The notes beneath the pieces were generated by a model. That model worked only from the letters and a program-made list of their open reading frames with translations. It made no database searches and had not been told where the DNA came from. From Leucaena leucocephala (lineage: Eukaryota > Streptophyta > Magnoliopsida > Fabales > Fabaceae), in the NCBI GenBank assembly GCA_037074615.1, contig CM073535.1, positions 1,860,001-1,924,000 on the forward strand: a DNA stretch of 64,000 bases, written 5' to 3'. The stretch's first letter is position 1, and every line of letters starts with the position of its first letter. Positions 58,962 through 64,000 of this stretch are shown one piece after another. The translations under genes were made by a program, and so were the position numbers.

Positions 58962-60062
58962 ACTGATACATCAGTGTCTCTTTTCCCCTTCCCTTTTTAA
59001 TTGTGGTTTTCTAGCGATTTGGAGACATGCTTTTTAGCGTCTGATGTTTTTAAAATGGTGTTTCGTGTCCGTGATCTCACAAATCTGTAGGTAAATATCC
59101 GATATATATGATGAAATAATAAAAGCTGAAACAGTGTGTGAATTTGATAGATGTTCAATTTCTTTCTTTGTTGACCCTTGTCCGTAAGTGATCTTGACAA
59201 GTTCCTCCTCGTGCTAAATTTTATATTTAATACTCATCGTAGCTGTGGGCACAAAAATGAGAAACAATCCATATCGGAGTTAACCGTTTCTAAGGATATC
59301 TGAGAGTTAATAATAGGAGTGATACAAAATTCTAAATGTGATGAAAATAGGGGTATTCGACGATTTAAAGCATGTAAACGTTATACATTTATTTAAACAC
59401 ATCTATATAATTATATTTTTATATTGGTGGTTAAAAACAAAATAAAATAAAATGATTTCTTATGATAATTTATTCAACACCTTGATGTTGATGGTGACTA
59501 ATGGAGTAGGAGTCAATAGTGCAGATTATTGTTATTATTATGTTTTTTTAAACATAAATACTTTCCTTTTACAAATTAACTACCTCCGTTTAAATACTTT
59601 TTAAAATTATTATAAAATTTAATAATTATTTATTTATATTAAAATTTTCTATGAAATCATTTTTTTTAACTTTTTCAAAATCTATTCTCCCCTCACATTA
59701 ATTGATATAAATAGAGTATTTTAATTAATTATGGAGCATTTATTGCGCACCCTACACATTTAATGTTAAACAAATTAAATATAGTAGAGGCCAGTTAAGA
59801 CATTTTATATAGTTAGGAACATGTAAGGGGGCGGAATCTCAGGTTAGATCAAGCAACGGAATCACTGAGGGGGAAGTCCTCATGAATCTCATCTCAGCTT
59901 TTGCATAGTAGCAAAGGCTTTTGACTGGCCCTGCAACTCACTCCTCATCAGGTCTGCTACAGCTTTATAACCTCAGCTTTATTCTCCATCACTTTTTCAC
60001 ACACAGCAGCAAGAGAATAGTGATTAATTATAAGTAATTGATTTTGTTCAGATAAAGCAAAC
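58962..60062. other. HSP70 3' flank and spacer
   Basis: The first 150-200 bases are the likely 3'UTR. The remainder is AT-rich, and the last 100 bases are the leader of the glucanase pseudogene. No other gene. Confidence 0.45.
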
Positions 60063-61201
60063 ATGACCTTCGTCTCTGGAATCTGGATTGCATTAGTTGC
60101 AACCGCTGTTATCAGCTACTCTCCATCCGTAGACGCCCAGGGTACGTAACTACTCTTATTTCCCTCCTCACTATGTTGCCTTTCATTTTGAACGGATGAT
60201 ATCCATTCAACTATACATTGTGGTTGCGGATTTGCATGCAGGAGCTCAGGTGGGGATCACATATGGAAGAAACGCTCAGAAATGCCAAGTGGTGGATTTT
60301 CTCACAAAAAACTTGATTCCTCTATCCCTATTCTCTGTTTACTCGACGCCGACGTTCAAGTCTTGCTCTCTTTCAGATGCTCCAACCTTGTCCTCTCCGT
60401 CACCCTTCCCAGCTACGAAATCCCCTCCGTCACTTCCTCCCAGTCCGCCGCCACCGACTGGGTCACCCACCACATCGCCCCCTTCGTCATTTCCCTGAAC
60501 AGCACCATCAGATTCCTATACATCGCCGTGGGCAACGAGCCCATCCCTGGCCCCTATGCCTCCTTGGTCGCCCCGGCCATGAGAAACCTCCATCAAGCCA
60601 TCATCTCTTGCAAGGTACCCTATGACGTGAAGGTCACAACCTCTGTATCCCCTAGGGTTCTGGGCAAGTCCTTCCCTCCGTCGGCGGGTCAGTTTGAGGA
60701 CAGAGTCTCAAACTTGATGAGTGATGTCACCAACTTCTTGCATTCCATTAGAGCGCCACTCCTAGTAAACGTATACCCTTATTTTGCACTCGTGAGTGAT
60801 CCACAGCACATAGATTTGGAGCATGCTTTGTTTCAGGCGAAATTTCGATGGGAATCTGAAGTTTTTAACTTATTTGATGCGATGGTGGATGCTTTTGTGG
60901 TGGCGACAGTGAAGGTGGTGGGGCCAGGGGGCTGAGGGTGATGGTGTCGGAGATGGGGTGGCCGGTGAAAGGGATGAGCCGTACACAAGTGTGGAAAATG
61001 CGAGGAACTATAACAGGAACTTGAAGGAGCATGTTGAGAGAGATTTGGGGGGGGGGGGGGGGGGGCACTCCTAGAATGAGGGACTACTTGGAGTTTTATA
61101 TATATTCCATGCTTAATGAGGACTTGAAGCCTCATCTGGTGGGAGGAAATTTTGGGACTTTTAACAAGGATTTTACTGAAATTTACCCTATTTGGCATTG
61201 A
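60063..61201 (+). pseudogene. GH17 beta-1,3-glucanase-like pseudogene
   Basis: Exon 1 (60063-60141) encodes a clean signal peptide (FVSGIWIALVATAVISYSPS, VDAQG). Exon 2 from 60242 opens AQVGITYGRNA. The frame then shifts near 60320-60345 (VVDFLTKNLIP to LLDADVQVLLSF). It reads on through the acid/base block YIAVGNEPIPGPYASLVAPA, KVTTSVSPRVLGKSFPPSAG and APLLVNVYPYFA. A second shift near 60925 is needed to reach the nucleophile block VMVSEMGWPVKGM. Another is needed for ENARNYNRNLKEHV, and a fourth after the 21-G run for RMRDYLEFYIYSMLNEDLKP and the end FTEIYPIWH-stop at 61201. Both catalytic Glu codons survive, but the gene cannot make a full enzyme. Its likely original role was apoplastic or vacuolar glucan hydrolysis. 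Confidence 0.85.
61047..61067 (+). repeat. 21-G homopolymer inside the glucanase pseudogene
   Basis: Twenty-one consecutive G residues lie between HVERDLG and GTPRMRDY-type coding sequence, where family members normally have only a few residues. The frame differs on the two sides. Confidence 0.9.
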
Positions 61202-63012
61202 ATTAGGTATCTGATACAGTCCACCAATTATATGTTGTGCTTGCAGCTTCAGTAATACTTAAGCTGTATCCCAATACTGCTATGCATGCCAATTAATTGA
61301 GCATGTCTAAAGACTGAAGAGATTCTGAATAGGTGGAAATTTTTCATAGCAGTTGTATTATTATTTCTCCTGAATTAAAAAAAGAAAAGAAAAGAAAAAA
61401 CAAGATATCAAGTTTAAACATTGTGCATTAATAAAACTATACTCCTAGCTATCTGCCTCGACCCAAATTTTTTGAAGTTCTAATGTGACTTTTTTTGTAA
61501 ACTGGTTAACATATTTTAAAAAACCTACTTATATGTATATATTATTTCATTAAAAATAAATTTTAGGCCTTTAATATTGTTTCAATATCTTGTATTATAA
61601 ATTACTATTAATTTACTCCTTTAATCTTTAATATAAGTATTAGTTAATTCTTTTAATTAAATAAATTAATTATAAATAATATAAGAATTAGTTTATATAT
61701 AATATATGAATTTGTTTATAATTAACTGATTTATTTGATATATTAAATTTATAAAAAAATTAAATAACTTTTATAGAAAGGATATAAGTGAGTATTTTTT
61801 TATAACTATATGATACTTAGATATTTATTAGGTCAAATTTACGTAGTGTTATTCTTTTACCGAATATGTCTTTGAAACGGATAAAGTGCGGGTGCGCATA
61901 TGGATGGATGTACACACACATGCGCGTGTGAAGATTAATGTACAATATACACTTCGAAACACGAATCAAGTAAGCATAATGTTAAATATGGCTTAATAAG
62001 CGGTAACCTATTAGAAATATGATGAACAGGATTTAGGATTCAAAGCGGTGGGAATGCATATATCTATATATATATTTGTCAAAAGCACCAAGAGAAATCC
62101 CCCCCTTCACTGGGTTTCCCTGTCTATTTTTCATTTGGAAGCCTCAAAAACACCAAGAGAAGCGAATACTTTGAGTTTCAAACCGACCCCAATTCCCAAA
62201 CACCACACCACAGTCTCCCTTTGTACTCATTCCCTCCTCAGTCTCCCATATCCCACATTTCCGACTTGTCAAACTCAAGTACGATGCTTACACCCCACAT
62301 ATGTGAAAGAGAACCTTTTGATTCCTCTTACATTTTTTTATTCCTTAACCTCTCATGAGAAAGATACACGACACCACAGTCCCAATCTCCAATACAGCAC
62401 CGTATATTCCTATTTTTCAAATTTCCCCCCTCTCAACCCCCCTTACTCTCTCATGCCATTAAAAATTTGGAACAGAACCCCGGTTGACTTCTCAGACAAT
62501 AAAACCCGACACTTATTCTTACCAACTCCACCATAAACTATTGACAAATACAAGAGCAACAGTACAACAGTGTCCCAGTTTTCAAACTCCCTCTTTCGTT
62601 TTCTCATGCTCCATGCATAATCCAAGTTACTACCAGAACAGCTACAAATACATATAAAATAATAATAACAGTATTACAAATTTCAACGCCGTCGTTTCAT
62701 TTTCAACGCCTTCCTAGTATTAGTCTTCTCCTCCTCCTTCTTTTTCCCACCGAAAGATTTTCAAAGAATGCTTCGCCGTTTCCACTACGCTTCCTCATTT
62801 CCAGGCATCGCCCCCGAAGCTGCGAAAGGATCAAATCAATGCACACTGCCCACCGTTTCACGCCCCACCCAACACGTCGTCGTGTTTTTTTTTTTTTGGT
62901 TCTTTTTTTGAATTATTGTTAGTGTTATGTAGGTTCATGCATTGGCTAGTCTCACATTAACAAAAATACTCGTGGTATGTACCCGTGGCGCCGTTGATTG
63001 CTTTTCCGTGCG
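61202..63012. other. Intergenic DNA and probable 3'UTR of the right-edge gene
   Basis: 61380-62040 is very AT-rich. 62040-62640 is C/T-rich without a supportable gene. 62640-63012 is probably 3' untranslated sequence of the minus-strand gene. A T-run lies at about 62886-62898. Confidence 0.4.
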
Positions 63013-63675
63013 TTAGAAACGCTGAGACACCGAGACGTGCCGTCGTCGAATGTGTGGGGAGACGATGGAGATGAGGCCGCCAAGTGGGGGCCTCATCTTT
63101 GACCTATAAATCATCTCGTCGTACGGCATCCTGTAGAACTTCAAGAACGGCGAGAAAGATTCCCGACACCTGTCCGCCTTGCTGACGTGGCTCTCCTTCC
63201 TGAAGAACACGGCCGGCGACTGCAGGAACGAAGGGCGCGGCGTCCTCTTGGGCGTCACCCGCTGCGGCAGCGGAGTCGAAGGGAACAGGCTCCTCCTCGA
63301 GGCCAGCCTGCCGCTAATGTCTCCGTGGGGGGCTCTGGCGACTGGCGACGCGAAGGAGAGGGAACGGGCGTTGAGCGGGGAGATGAGCGCGGGGCCCAGG
63401 TCGGTAGGTCCCACCTTGGCTGCCGACGTGTCCGTTAAGCTCAGGTACCAAGGCTTGAGGGAGTCAAAGTGATGGGAGACGGTGAAGGAGAAGCGAGATG
63501 AGGAGCAGGAGCCGATCTTGGCCGTCGATTTGATGGTGGAGGGGTCGAATCGGAGGGAGGAACAAGCTCTCGGGTAAGCCGCCATGCCATTGAAGTCGAG
63601 TGATTCCTCAAAGTCCAACGATGACACTATCATTGTCACCGCCGATAACTCCACAAATGCCCGCACTCCCTGCAT
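63013..63675 (-). CDS. Unrecognised plant protein, C-terminal exon or short gene (partial)
   Basis: An open frame with clearly coding-like composition (GC-rich against AT-rich flanks) ends at 63013. It reads GVRAFVELSAVTMIVSSLDF from 63669, then an S/R/P-rich stretch, DSLKPWYLSLTDTSA, LGPALISPLNARSLSFASPV and the end PLGGLISIVSPHIRRRHVSV. No family is recognised and no membrane segment is clear. CAG before 63669 (reading GCGAATGCAG|GGAGTG) could be a splice acceptor, making this a last exon with upstream exons beyond the window. Alternatively translation could start at the ATG at 63675. The basic, Ser-rich C-terminal half suggests disorder. Confidence 0.5.
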   Translation of the reverse strand: MQGVRAFVELSAVTMIVSSLDFEESLDFNGMAAYPRACSSLRFDPSTIKSTAKIGSCSSSRFSFTVSHHFDSLKPWYLSLTDTSAAKVGPTDLGPALISPLNARSLSFASPVARAPHGDISGRLASRRSLFPSTPLPQRVTPKRTPRPSFLQSPAVFFRKESHVSKADRCRESFSPFLKFYRMPYDEMIYRSKMRPPLGGLISIVSPHIRRRHVSVSQRF

Positions 63676-64000
63676 TCGCCATGTAACGGTCAATCATCAA
63701 TATATCAATAATAAAAGCAAAATAAAATTTGTAGCCTTTTTTTTTTTAAAAAAAAAAAAGGTGACAGAGTTGTGATGGCTCTGTAAACTACTTTTAGTAT
63801 TGAATAAATTTAAATGACCTAGTGACTGATATTGTGGTTCCTGTTGAAAATGGGTATACATTAATTGGTGATGTGATTGTAAACCACAGGAAGAAAAAAG
63901 TGAAAAAATGGGAATGCGATGGGATGCATGCATGTGCAATTGTGCATGTGCTACAAGAAGGAAACGGACACAGGGGGCACAAGTCATTTTCAATGTCTTT
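63676..64000. other. Possible intron or 5' flank of the right-edge gene
   Basis: AT-rich with a T9/A12 low-complexity pair at about 63738-63759. No exon can be supported in it. Confidence 0.35.

Noticed and set aside
62048..62536. 162-codon open frame on the plus strand
   Set aside because: Low-complexity C/T-rich sequence in the probable 3'UTR of the opposite gene, no family signal.
1..64000. CRISPR arrays, rRNA, operons, prophage
   Set aside because: Nothing of this kind is visible; the window is a plant nuclear region with spliced genes.

Overview
This is a nuclear window from a flowering plant, almost certainly a eudicot. The evidence is intron-rich genes with GT-AG (and two GC-AG) junctions, a nuclear psaD gene with a chloroplast transit peptide, a 9-lipoxygenase, G-type lectin receptor kinases and an ARIA-type ARM/BTB protein, all set in AT-rich intergenic DNA with transposon debris and many microsatellites. 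I cannot name the species. Eight protein-coding genes look intact or complete, one unknown gene is incomplete at the right edge, and five gene copies are visibly broken.

Layout. 105-4067 (-): malectin-like/LRR protein gene, intron-containing but broken by at least two stops and three frame changes. 5878-12732 (+): ARIA-like ARM-repeat/BTB protein, 19 exons, 705 aa. 14981-19245 (-): KMS1/VMP1-like ER membrane protein, 8 exons, 424 aa. 19246-25945: long intergenic stretch with microsatellites and an inverted pair of SINE-like repeats. 25946-29929 (+): 9-type lipoxygenase, 9 exons, 869 aa. 31169-31804 (+): psaD, intronless. 33795-35161 (-): HAD-family hydrolase, 7 exons, 271 aa.

36593-52713 is a duplication-prone block: two broken copper amine oxidase genes in tandem (+), two intact tandem intronless G-type lectin receptor kinases (-), then a duplicate of the second kinase's 3' flank split by a retrotransposon LTR that carries a 90-bp tandem repeat, then a third broken amine oxidase (-).

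54690-55300 holds a decayed LINE RNase H remnant. 57246-58961 (+) is a short, divergent HSP70 (HSP70-8 type) behind a probable 5'UTR intron. 60063-61201 (+) is a GH17 glucanase pseudogene interrupted by a 21-G run. 63013 onward (-) is the 3' part of an unrecognised gene.

The genes do not form a pathway or operon. The coherent theme is local birth and death: lectin kinases are kept intact while the amine oxidases around them have decayed. I found no convincing novel system. The most useful observations are the SINE-like family with an inverted pair, the split duplicated flank, the two GC-AG introns supported by reading phase, and an Asn-to-Phe change between the two first iron-ligand histidines of the lipoxygenase.
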